The notes under the pieces: generated by a model | The model's database searches: none | What the model was told of the DNA's origin: nothing | What the model saw: only the letters and a program-made list of their open reading frames with translations | Part shown: positions 57,055 to 64,000 of the stretch, one piece after another | How positions within the stretch are numbered: the first letter of the stretch is position 1 | How the letters are laid out: each line of letters starts with the position of its first letter | Source of the DNA: Helicobacter pylori PMSS1 | GTDB lineage: Bacteria; Campylobacterota; Campylobacteria; Campylobacterales; Arcobacteraceae | Assembly (NCBI GenBank): GCA_945883785.1 | Contig: CAMCYD010000002.1 | Location: 45,329 to 109,328 of the forward strand | Length of the DNA: 64,000 nucleotides | Reading direction: 5' to 3' | Position numbers and translations under genes: made by a program

Positions 57055-57598
57055 TTGTTTTTATACAAAAATGACCTGTGTTTTCTCCAACTTTAATAGT
57101 CCCCATAACATTCCAATACGATTTTTTAGAGAGTGATACTATTTTTTCTTCCTCGCTTTTATGAAGTGCTATCTCTTGATTAAACTTATGAGTTGAAGGC
57201 ATTGAAAAAAGAACTTTTGCATCAATATTTTTCACTTCTTCTTTTGTCACTTTATCTACAACCATAATTGAAACTTTATTTTCGCCAATATGAAGAATAT
57301 TTTTTCTAGTTTTTCGGTCTTTAATCACTCTTTGGGAAAAATAAATATCTTCATAAGATAAACTATTGACCGTCAAATCATTAATCTTAATTTTTAAATT
57401 ATATTTTTTTTCAAACAATGCATTGCTAGTGACAATATCATTATAATTTGTATCGATATCATGATAATAACCCATAAAAGTATTATCATCATCTTTTCCA
57501 ACACCAGCGCCTAAAGTCATTGTAATAGTCCAAGCAATTAGAGCTATACTAAATAAAAATTTAGCTATAAAAATAAGATACAGTGTTCTTCTACTCAT
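57044..57598 (-). CDS. FixH-like membrane-anchored protein
   Basis: 184 residues from the ATG at 57598 (MSRRTLYLIFIAK), with AAGAAAG upstream; a TTG seven codons earlier is less likely. One N-terminal membrane segment (about 5-28), then a periplasmic beta-rich domain ending KKSYWNVMGTIKVGENTGHFCIKTNAI (in part SYWNVMGTI). This resembles FixH, the copper/assembly helper of cbb3 oxidase, and the cco operon lies just upstream. Assignment is moderate. Confidence 0.68.
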   Translation of the reverse strand: MSRRTLYLIFIAKFLFSIALIAWTITMTLGAGVGKDDDNTFMGYYHDIDTNYNDIVTSNALFEKKYNLKIKINDLTVNSLSYEDIYFSQRVIKDRKTRKNILHIGENKVSIMVVDKVTKEEVKNIDAKVLFSMPSTHKFNQEIALHKSEEEKIVSLSKKSYWNVMGTIKVGENTGHFCIKTNAI

Positions 57599-58298
57599 GA
57601 TTTCTTTCTTCGCTTTCAATAATCTCTTTATTTTTTACTTCTGATTTGCTTTGTTGTTTTATTTTTCTCTCTCTTAATATCACTACAAAATACAAAATAA
57701 TCCCACTAAGCACCAAAGTGTACATAAAAACTCTCCATATAGAGCTTGCTACTTTCCCTTCACTTCCTATGCTAGAAACTAGCTTTATATCCTTATTTTC
57801 AGCCAAAGTATCAGTAATTTCTGCATATCCATTTAAGCAAGCAGCACTTACTTTTGAGTTGAGTGTATTTTTATCTTGAGCAGCCAATAGAGGTATGACA
57901 TATTCATCTAGTATAGAGTTTTTGTCTATTATATTTCTTAGATTTTCACTCATCAAAATATTTGAATATTTTTGGTCCAAAGCCAATGTCAATATTACAT
58001 ATGATTGTGTTTCATTCAAATCCTCTTGAATACTAGCTATTAAATCAGCTTCTTTTTGCTTCATCAAAGGTATTCGCTCTTTTAGTGGCAAATCAGGATT
58101 AATACCATTGCTTCCCTTAATATCAAGGTAAACCCTTACTCGTAGTTTCGACTTTACTTCATTTCCCATCGTATTTATCTCTTCGCCAGCTCTTTGATCA
58201 AGTAGCCCTGCAGTATTTAAAATAAAATTCTCTGTATTTGCATACAAAAAAGATGAAAAAATAAAAATAATTATTGAAATTTTAATTCTCAATCGCAT
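57591..58298 (-). CDS. TPM-domain protein with signal peptide and membrane anchor
   Basis: 235 residues. Signal peptide (about 1-20, ISIIIFIFSSFLYA), TPM-like domain (NFILNTAGLLDQRAGEEI, then KLRVRVYLDIKG), one membrane segment near 192-208 and a charged cytoplasmic tail. The AAAGGA site is very close to the ATG at 58298 but well spaced for a TTG two codons later (58292), so the true start is open. TPM proteins in other bacteria act in membrane or photosystem repair; function here is unknown. Confidence 0.75.
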   Translation of the reverse strand: MRLRIKISIIIFIFSSFLYANTENFILNTAGLLDQRAGEEINTMGNEVKSKLRVRVYLDIKGSNGINPDLPLKERIPLMKQKEADLIASIQEDLNETQSYVILTLALDQKYSNILMSENLRNIIDKNSILDEYVIPLLAAQDKNTLNSKVSAACLNGYAEITDTLAENKDIKLVSSIGSEGKVASSIWRVFMYTLVLSGIILYFVVILRERKIKQQSKSEVKNKEIIESEERNHE

Positions 58299-58326
58299 TC
58301 CTTTGTTTGTTTTTGTCTTATACTAA

Positions 58327-58488
58327 AGAGCCACTTGCAAATTCAAAGATTTTGAGTATGAATAGTAACAATTATTAGATTTTCACTTTAAAAATCACTA
58401 TTTACTCCCCGTAAATGGTTATTTTTAAAGTGAAAAGATGATGATTGAAACTGTTTATAATCATTTGTTTGAATTTGCAAGTGGCTCT
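58327..58488 (+). repeat. Element A, copy A3 (uninterrupted)
   Basis: 162 bp with the same 21-bp inverted ends as A1 and A2 and the same orientation as A1. It contains the empty CAATTATTAG site. Flanked by TA (ctTAtacTAA at the left, GGCTC-TA at the right). It lies in the 375-base gap between the end of the cco operon and the TPM gene. Confidence 0.87.
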
Positions 58489-58531
58489 AAATCAAACAAT
58501 AAGCTAATAGTGTTAGCTTATTGTTTGATTT
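58489..58531. repeat. 19-bp perfect palindrome abutting element A3
   Basis: AAATCAAACAATAAGCTAA (58489-58507) is perfectly complementary to 58513-58531 around the five-base loop TAGTG. It begins at the base after A3. It could be a terminator, an operator, or part of the site into which A3 inserted. Confidence 0.7.
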
Positions 58532-58621
58532 GGTGTTATATCTTACACATTCTTTTCTAAATAATCCCTTTATTTTTTAGGACTTTCAGGAGGATTCAAA
58601 AATACAGCATACCTTCTAATT

Positions 58622-58650
58622 AAAAAGGGTAGGCATTTCTGCCTACCCTT
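58622..58650 (-). terminator. Intrinsic terminator of the cco operon
   Basis: AAGGGTAGGCA (58625-58635) and TGCCTACCCTT (58640-58650) form an 11-bp perfect GC-rich stem with a four-base loop; on the minus strand it runs into TTTTTAATT. It lies 24 bases after the last small gene of the operon. Confidence 0.88.
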
Positions 58651-58673
58651 AAATTTCAAGATATTACAATCAT

Positions 58674-58766
58674 TTATCCAACAAAAACTCTTGTCGGATC
58701 AAGAAACGATAAATATACTGTAGCAACAGCTGAAACTACTAATAACCATGCAATAATTTTTTCCAT
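58674..58766 (-). CDS. 30-residue single-span membrane peptide, last gene of the cco operon
   Basis: Reads MEKIIAWLLVVSAVATVYLS and ends FLDPTRVFVG. One hydrophobic segment (about 4-22). The ATG has AAGGA seven bases upstream, and the gene starts 9 bases after the DUF4006 stop and ends 24 bases before a strong terminator. Position and ribosome site support a real peptide, perhaps a small cbb3 subunit or assembly factor. No family can be named. Confidence 0.72.
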   Translation of the reverse strand: MEKIIAWLLVVSAVATVYLSFLDPTRVFVG

Positions 58767-58775
58767 AATATATCC

Positions 58776-59006
58776 TTATTTCTCTTGTCTCATAGTATGA
58801 TTTTCAGGACTATTCATTTTTAGTCCATTCAAATCTTGGTTGATAGTGTAGTATTTTTCAGCATTAGCTTTTTGAGCACCAATACCAAAAAATGTTAAAC
58901 CACCTAAAATACTTAAAAGAAGAACCACAGCAACTAAAAATCCTGTGAGTCCGTTAAGAGCAAACAATCCTCTTTCCGATTCGTGCATTTCTTTACTTAA
59001 TCCCAT
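58776..59006 (-). CDS. DUF4006 family protein
   Basis: 76 residues with one membrane segment (about 18-42, GLTGFLVAVVLLLSILGGLTFFG). DUF4006 proteins follow ccoP in many Campylobacterota. It begins 2 bases after the ccoP stop. A role in cbb3 oxidase assembly or stability is inferred only from this position. Confidence 0.88.
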   Translation of the reverse strand: MGLSKEMHESERGLFALNGLTGFLVAVVLLLSILGGLTFFGIGAQKANAEKYYTINQDLNGLKMNSPENHTMRQEK

Positions 59007-59008
59007 AA

Positions 59009-59902
59009 TTATTTTTCTCCTATACTTCTAATATATTCTGCAACAGCTTTAACTTGAGTCTCAGAAAGTGTAGTATCAAATTTAGGCATAGTACCAATTT
59101 GACCTTTTTTACCGTCTTTTAAAACAGCTATTACTAAGTCGTCATTGTAAGATTTGAGACTAGGTCCAACCATTGCTATACCTTCTCCGTTTTCTCCATG
59201 ACAACTAACACAAGCAGCAAATGCAGCAGGTTTTTCACCTTTTAATCCACCAGCAACATAAGTTGCAAGTGTTTCTACATCAGCTCCGCTAGCCATTCCA
59301 GCTGGCATTCCAGCAGTAAAAGAAGTTTTTAAGCTATTCGCACCATTCTTAATAACACTAGCAACTTGCTCTTTAGAAATTCTTTTCGTTAAATTATGAG
59401 CTTTCCCATTACTACCATCAGCTTCTACACCGTGACAAGGAGCACATTGTACTAAGAATACAGATTCGCCCATAGCTCTTAATCCAGCAGCATCAATATT
59501 TTTATTTTTTTCTTCGAATTTAGCTTGATATTCTAATGTTTCTTCGTTCCATTGACCAATTTGAGAAAATTGATTTGTAGGATAACCAACAAAGAAATAC
59601 CAGAGCATCCATACGATAGTTCCAATAAACATAAGTCCCCAACCAGTTGGAATTGGATTTAAATATTCACCAATTCCGTCCCAATTTTCTTCAGCTAATT
59701 CACCTTTAGCTTTATCATTTTTGATTTGATTAACATATTTTAATGCTGTAGCAACTGTAATACCAACAATCGCTAATCCACCAAGCATAGTTAAATCGTT
59801 TATATAATCCTCACCAAGACTAAAAGAGTCACCTGCTACGAAGTAAGTTCCTGCCATTAGTGCTACGATAAGGATAATTCCACCTATTACCATAGATTTC
59901 AT
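59009..59902 (-). CDS. ccoP: cbb3-type cytochrome c oxidase subunit III (dihaem)
   Basis: 297 residues. Two N-terminal membrane segments and two c-type haem motifs, CAPCHG and CVSCHG, in tandem cytochrome domains ending LSETQVKAVAEYIRS. Brings electrons to CcoO. AAGGAG precedes its ATG. Confidence 0.96.
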   Translation of the reverse strand: MKSMVIGGIILIVALMAGTYFVAGDSFSLGEDYINDLTMLGGLAIVGITVATALKYVNQIKNDKAKGELAEENWDGIGEYLNPIPTGWGLMFIGTIVWMLWYFFVGYPTNQFSQIGQWNEETLEYQAKFEEKNKNIDAAGLRAMGESVFLVQCAPCHGVEADGSNGKAHNLTKRISKEQVASVIKNGANSLKTSFTAGMPAGMASGADVETLATYVAGGLKGEKPAAFAACVSCHGENGEGIAMVGPSLKSYNDDLVIAVLKDGKKGQIGTMPKFDTTLSETQVKAVAEYIRSIGEK

Positions 59903-59930
59903 ATTAATTTCTCCTTTTTATTCTTTTGTA

Positions 59931-60134
59931 TCACTCTCTATTTGATTCCAATGGTTTAGATTCAATACTATCATTATGTACCAAATCTGAATATTTTTCA
60001 AAATCTCTCTCGCCTGTTTTTTGTCTTTTGTATATAGAATATGCATAACTATAAAAAATAATAAAAACAAACAAAGTTATAAAAAATTTTGCATAACCCC
60101 CGATTGTCATCCATGTTTCTTGATCTAAATCCAT
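59931..60134 (-). CDS. ccoQ: cbb3-type cytochrome oxidase subunit CcoQ
   Basis: 67 residues, one membrane segment (about 12-32, FFITLFVFIIFYSYAYSIY) and a charged tail with YKRQKTGERDFEKYSDLV, the usual CcoQ layout. It lies between ccoO and ccoP and has an AAAGG site. Confidence 0.9.
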   Translation of the reverse strand: MDLDQETWMTIGGYAKFFITLFVFIIFYSYAYSIYKRQKTGERDFEKYSDLVHNDSIESKPLESNRE

Positions 60135-60144
60135 TAAAAACCTT

Positions 60145-60810
60145 TTATTTTAAAGAGTTCATATAAGCAATAATTGCAACAATTTCAGGAATCTTACCAG
60201 AAGCAACTGTATCTTTTACATCTTGATCTTTCATATCTGCTACTATTAATTTAGCTTCAGTTAGCGCACTATTTCTAGCATCTTCAATTGATCCAAGTGC
60301 AGGCATACCTTCTTTATCGTAAGGAACACCAAATACATCTCTTACAGTCACTGCTTCTGCATAAGCTGTATCCACATCAGCTACATTTGTAAACTGAAAT
60401 GCATACGAAGGCATAAGAGAACCAGGAACAACTTCAGAAGGCGCTTTCATATGATTTTCATGCCAATCTGTAGTTCTATAATTACCAACTCTCATAAGGT
60501 CTGGTCCAATTCTTCTTGATCCCCATAAAAATGGTCTATCATAAGCATACTCTCCACTTAATGAATACATACCATATCTATCAGTTTCTGACTTAAATGG
60601 TCTAATTAATTGTGAATGACATGCATTACAACTATTTTTAATATATACATGTCTTCCAGTAAGTTCTAGTACACTGTATGGTTTAGTCCCAACAGTTGGC
60701 TGAGATTGTTTACCAAAATCAGGAATAGCTTCAACTATCCCTGCAAATGCAACTGTTAAAAACAATGCAACTGCGAAGAAAAACGGTCTTTGTTCTAACC
60801 AATGAAACAT
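60145..60810 (-). CDS. ccoO: cbb3-type cytochrome c oxidase subunit II (monohaem)
   Basis: 221 residues. One N-terminal membrane anchor, one haem c motif CNACHS within GRHVYIKNSCNACHSQLIRPF (in part), then RYGMYSLSGEYAYDRPFLWGSRRIGPD (in part), typical of CcoO. Strong GGGAGGAG site. Confidence 0.96.
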   Translation of the reverse strand: MFHWLEQRPFFFAVALFLTVAFAGIVEAIPDFGKQSQPTVGTKPYSVLELTGRHVYIKNSCNACHSQLIRPFKSETDRYGMYSLSGEYAYDRPFLWGSRRIGPDLMRVGNYRTTDWHENHMKAPSEVVPGSLMPSYAFQFTNVADVDTAYAEAVTVRDVFGVPYDKEGMPALGSIEDARNSALTEAKLIVADMKDQDVKDTVASGKIPEIVAIIAYMNSLK

Positions 60811-60828
60811 AATTTTCTCCTCCCTTTC

Positions 60829-62298
60829 TTAAGCGCCCATAGGCGAAGCATTAGCTGGTTCTTTTGTAAGAACTCTACCAGCAGTAGCAGTTTTATACAT
60901 ATTATAAGCCCAAATGAATGTACCAACTAAATATAGCAATCCACCAACTGCTCTAATAGTATAGTAAGGATGCATAACTTCAACTGTATCAATAAATGAA
61001 TACACTAATGAACCGTATTCATCATAAGCTCTCCACATCATACCTTGTGTAATACCTGCAATCCACATAGATGTAAAGTAAAGTACGATAGCAACCGTTT
61101 GAATCCAGAATTGTGTTTCAAGTAAAGATTTAGAATAAATCTCTCTTTTGTACATTCTTGGAGCCATATGCATCAATGAAGCCATTACCATAAATGCAAC
61201 CCATCCCAGAACACCATCATGTACATGTCCTGGAATCCAGTCAGTAAAGTGTGCAATAGCATTAACAGATTTGATAGCTTGGATTGGACCCTCTATAGTT
61301 GATAACATATAGAATGTAGAAGCCATAACCATAAATTTGATTAATGGATTTGTTTGTAATTGTCCCCACTCACCTTTCATAGTTAAAAGCATATTAATAG
61401 CAGATCCCCATGATGGCAAAATTAAAACAACTGACATAACAGAACCCATAGTTTGCATCCAATCCGGAACAGTACTATAAATAAGGTGATGTCCGCCAGC
61501 CCATAAATAAACAAACATTAATCCCCAGAAAGCCAACATAGACAATTTATAACTAAATACATTTTGTCCTGATTCTTTTGGCAAGAAGTAGTAAATAATA
61601 GCAATAATTGGAGTAGTAAATACAAATGCAACTGCATTATGACCATACCACCATTGAACCAAAGCATCATTTGTACCTGCATATGCAGAAACAGAATGCA
61701 TTATTGAACCATATCCACCCGAAAGGAAATATGTAGGAACTTCCATATTGTTAAATAAGTACAGCATAGCAACCGCTAAGAATGAAGACATATAGTACCA
61801 AACAGAAACATATAGTGTTCTCTCTCTTCTAATACCAATCATTCCAAACATAGCAACACCCCATAGAACCCACCATACAACAACTAACAAGTCTAATGGC
61901 CATTCTAACTCAGCATACTCTTTAGAAGTTGTAAACCCAGTCAATAGTGTTACAACTGCTAGTAAAATAGTAATAAAGTAAAGAGCAAAATGTAATTTTG
62001 CAACTCCCATTAAAAATGGAGATTCTTTAAGTGAAACTTTAAGAACCCTTTGTCCTACATAATACCAAGTAGCAAATATTCCACTTAGCGTAAAACCAAA
62101 AGCAACACCATTCGTGTGTAAAGGTCTTAATCTACCAAATGTACCATACTCTCCAGCTAAATCGTTTAAAGCTGGAAATGCAAGTTGAAACGCAAGTATA
62201 ACACCAACTGTCATACCTATAATTCCAAACAGAATTGTGGCAAAAGTAAAAGCTTTTGCAATCGAGTAATCGTACTCAATTTGTGCACCGTTTTGCAT
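60829..62298 (-). CDS. ccoN: cbb3-type cytochrome c oxidase subunit I (catalytic)
   Basis: 489 residues from the ATG at 62298, which has AGGAGG six bases upstream; the open frame continues ten codons further without a better site. Twelve membrane segments. Haem and copper ligands are visible: RPLHTNGVAFGF, WWYGHNAVAFVFT (CuB/His region), GGHHLIYS, and HFTDWIPGHVHDGVLGW. First gene of ccoNOQP, the high-affinity oxygen reductase. Confidence 0.97.
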   Translation of the reverse strand: MQNGAQIEYDYSIAKAFTFATILFGIIGMTVGVILAFQLAFPALNDLAGEYGTFGRLRPLHTNGVAFGFTLSGIFATWYYVGQRVLKVSLKESPFLMGVAKLHFALYFITILLAVVTLLTGFTTSKEYAELEWPLDLLVVVWWVLWGVAMFGMIGIRRERTLYVSVWYYMSSFLAVAMLYLFNNMEVPTYFLSGGYGSIMHSVSAYAGTNDALVQWWYGHNAVAFVFTTPIIAIIYYFLPKESGQNVFSYKLSMLAFWGLMFVYLWAGGHHLIYSTVPDWMQTMGSVMSVVLILPSWGSAINMLLTMKGEWGQLQTNPLIKFMVMASTFYMLSTIEGPIQAIKSVNAIAHFTDWIPGHVHDGVLGWVAFMVMASLMHMAPRMYKREIYSKSLLETQFWIQTVAIVLYFTSMWIAGITQGMMWRAYDEYGSLVYSFIDTVEVMHPYYTIRAVGGLLYLVGTFIWAYNMYKTATAGRVLTKEPANASPMGA

Positions 62299-62532
62299 CA
62301 ATGTCCTCCTAAAATAAAATAAAGCCACAATAATATAAATACAACCGTAACTTATCGCGAGAATTCTAACAAGTCTTGAATTAAATGAAACTTAATATTT
62401 AATCATTAGTAAAAAGCGATATTTAAGATTTAGTTATTTAATATTAATTGCAGTAAAAACCTGTGTTTATCTAATATTAAGAAATGTTGTATTATTATTT
62501 CAAATATAAAAATTAGTAAAAAAAGGTTCCGT

Positions 62533-63201
62533 ATGCTTAATTTAATAAAAACAGTAAAAACTTCTTTCATTATTTTGGTAGCTGTTCTTTCTTTTCAAGG
62601 TTGCAACCAAAATACAATCGTGATTCCAAAAGAAAAAGCAAGTACTAATGAGGTTTACTTTACTATAAATGATGCTATTTTATCACTTTCAAACCAATTG
62701 TCAAAAAATAATAGTTTATCTCCAAAAGATACTGGAACTATTACTGTTACATCTTTTGTTGACTTGCAACAACTCAATAAAACTAGCCAATTTGGTAGAG
62801 TTATTGGTGAGTCTTTATTTAGTGAACTATTTGTAAGAGGATTTAATGTTTCTGATTTTAGGGGTCAAAATGCAATCACTATCAATGCAAATGGTGAATT
62901 TTACATTACAAGAAATGTAACAATGCTTCAGACTGAAGTTTCAAATACATATATTTTAGTAGGAACTTATTCAAAAATAGACCAAAATGTGATTATAAAT
63001 GCAAGAATTTTAGATAATAAAACTGGAAAAATAGTGAGCTCTGGAAGAGTTATGTATGCAAATGATGATTGTAGTATTTTCAACATTTGCAATAATGCGC
63101 AAAGAAAAATAAAACTAGTTTCGGATGAACTCGCAACACCTTCTAGTGCCGACAGCTTGTCTGCTAATGGGACTGTCACAATGCGAAAAATCCAATTCTA
63201 A
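62533..63201 (+). CDS. FlgO-family lipoprotein 1
   Basis: 222 residues. Lipoprotein signal ending LSFQGC. The FlgO-type domain (about 40-180) shows TVTSFVDLQQLNKTSQFGRVIGESLFSEL, of which TSFVDL and SQFGRVIGESL recur in the next gene. FlgO in Vibrio belongs to the outer-membrane part of the flagellum, but no flagellar genes are near. It is divergent from ccoN; the 200-base gap holds the promoters of both. Confidence 0.82.
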   Translation: MLNLIKTVKTSFIILVAVLSFQGCNQNTIVIPKEKASTNEVYFTINDAILSLSNQLSKNNSLSPKDTGTITVTSFVDLQQLNKTSQFGRVIGESLFSELFVRGFNVSDFRGQNAITINANGEFYITRNVTMLQTEVSNTYILVGTYSKIDQNVIINARILDNKTGKIVSSGRVMYANDDCSIFNICNNAQRKIKLVSDELATPSSADSLSANGTVTMRKIQF

Positions 63202-63244
63202 TTTATAATCTGATAAAATTCTTCAATTTATAAAGGTTTTTATC

Positions 63245-63877
63245 ATGGTGAATTTTAATTTTAAGATACTTTTTGTATCAATATTTTTGTTGTTAACAAC
63301 TGGTTGTAAGCAGAATAGTGAATATATTAACGATAACTATAAGCATTCAAATCTTTCTTTTTTTGCAGACAAAAAATTTACTGACTTAGATAGTGCTGTT
63401 GCTGAAATTGCTACTCAGCTCCTTCTTAATATCCCTTCAAATACACAGAAACAAAACAAACTCATAATAACAACATTTGTGGATTTAAATACATTATCAA
63501 AAACTTCCCGTTTCGGAAGAGTTATATCAGAATCTTTAATAGATGAATTGCATTCTAAGAATTTCAAAATCATTGATTTTAGAATGCAGGAGATGTTAAC
63601 AATAAACAAAAATGGTGAATTTTCATTGACAAGGGATGTTTCAAAACTAAAAGATGAAGTGCCAGAAGCACTCATTGTTGTAGGTACATATTCTGTAATT
63701 GATGATAATGTTATGGTTTTGAACGGACGAATTATGAATGCATTTACCTCCGATGTGATATCCACAGCTAAAGTAATTTATCACTTTAAAAATTGTGAGG
63801 AGTTCAATATTTGCGAAGAGATTGAGAAGCCAAAAGATATTAAAGCAAGCAAGATGAAAATATTGGAAGACAAATGA
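63245..63877 (+). CDS. FlgO-family lipoprotein 2
   Basis: 210 residues, lipoprotein signal ending LTTGC. It is a paralogue of the gene before: IITTFVDLNTLSKTSRFGRVISESL, MLTINKNGEFSLTRDVSKL and YSVIDDNVMVLNGRIM align with the same places there. The stop overlaps the next ATG as ATGA. Confidence 0.82.
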   Translation: MVNFNFKILFVSIFLLLTTGCKQNSEYINDNYKHSNLSFFADKKFTDLDSAVAEIATQLLLNIPSNTQKQNKLIITTFVDLNTLSKTSRFGRVISESLIDELHSKNFKIIDFRMQEMLTINKNGEFSLTRDVSKLKDEVPEALIVVGTYSVIDDNVMVLNGRIMNAFTSDVISTAKVIYHFKNCEEFNICEEIEKPKDIKASKMKILEDK

Positions 63878-64000
63878 GATATGTAATATATTTTTGTTTG
63901 GCATTTCTTTTCAATGGATGTAGTGCAATAACTGTTCCCGCAAATGATTATCATGAGGATGTGACCGATTTCAAATTTATAACTTCAAAATTAATCTCAA
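63874..64000 (+). CDS. Third small lipoprotein, cut by the window end
   Basis: Begins MRYVIYFCLAFLFNGCSAIT, a lipoprotein signal with Cys at about 16; 42 codons are visible. ATGA-coupled to the FlgO-like gene before it. The visible part (DVTDFKFITSKLIS) could be the start of another FlgO-like domain, compatible with the TDLDSAVAEIATQLL start of the second, but is too short to decide. Confidence 0.75.
   Translation, partial: MRYVIYFCLAFLFNGCSAITVPANDYHEDVTDFKFITSKLIS

Noticed and set aside
58327-58488. CRISPR repeat or structured non-coding RNA
   Set aside because: Only one copy here, no regular spacers, and the same unit is dispersed elsewhere with TA flanks, so a mobile repeat explains it better.

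Overview
This AT-rich window looks like the chromosome of a Campylobacterota (former Epsilonproteobacteria) species, probably a free-living, respiring, sulfur-oxidiser-type lineage related to Sulfurimonas, Sulfurovum or Arcobacter; the genus cannot be settled from sequence reading alone. The evidence is a nuo operon with no ordinary nuoE/nuoF and with two nuoG genes, a ccoNOQP cbb3 oxidase operon followed by a DUF4006 gene, a PEB4-like chaperone, and the general gene style (tight overlaps, AAGGA-type ribosome sites, ATGA/TAATG couplings).

Layout. 1-1598 is the 3' part of glmS. 1793-19206 (minus strand) is one complex I operon, nuoABCD, a small NuoE-position gene, a GltD-like flavoprotein, nuoG1, nuoG2 and nuoHIJKLMN. 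19419-20938 carries pabB and pabC for 4-aminobenzoate. 20939-21551 is a repeat cluster of nested miniature elements next to tRNA-Arg(CCU). 21680-28545 holds a parvulin chaperone and an export module: a methyltransferase/TPR/glycosyltransferase-like protein, a type I ABC exporter and its HlyD-type adaptor. 28546-34073 has more repeats, a membrane protein, acs, rsuA and maeB. 34279-45092 (minus) is a tight six-gene run, hemA-proS-res-mod-ovoA-ovoB: haem and tRNA genes, a type III restriction-modification system and a probable ovothiol pathway. 45224-50287 has a CPA2 antiporter, a MidA-like methyltransferase, a TolC-family protein and argD. 50369-54289 has recJ, cysK with small coupled ORFs, a haem-binding-domain protein and a membrane protein. 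54367-58298 (minus) is TPM protein, FixH-like protein, addB, thioredoxin. 58674-62298 (minus) is ccoNOQP, DUF4006 and a 30-residue membrane peptide. 62533-64000 starts a row of FlgO-like lipoproteins.

How it fits together. The two large operons are both ends of an aerobic or microaerobic chain: electrons enter complex I through an unusual flavoprotein module, and cbb3 oxidase reduces oxygen. Acs and malic enzyme feed acetate and malate carbon into central metabolism. The export module has no substrate gene in the window; its inactive C39-like domain suggests a large RTX-type surface protein encoded elsewhere.

The most novel structure is the repeat content. Two miniature inverted-repeat families (called A, about 162 bp, and B, about 159 bp) lie only between genes. 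One B copy sits inside an A copy with a clean TA duplication, so its insertion can be reconstructed base by base. A third, shorter palindromic repeat occurs twice. No transposase, CRISPR array, rRNA or prophage was seen.
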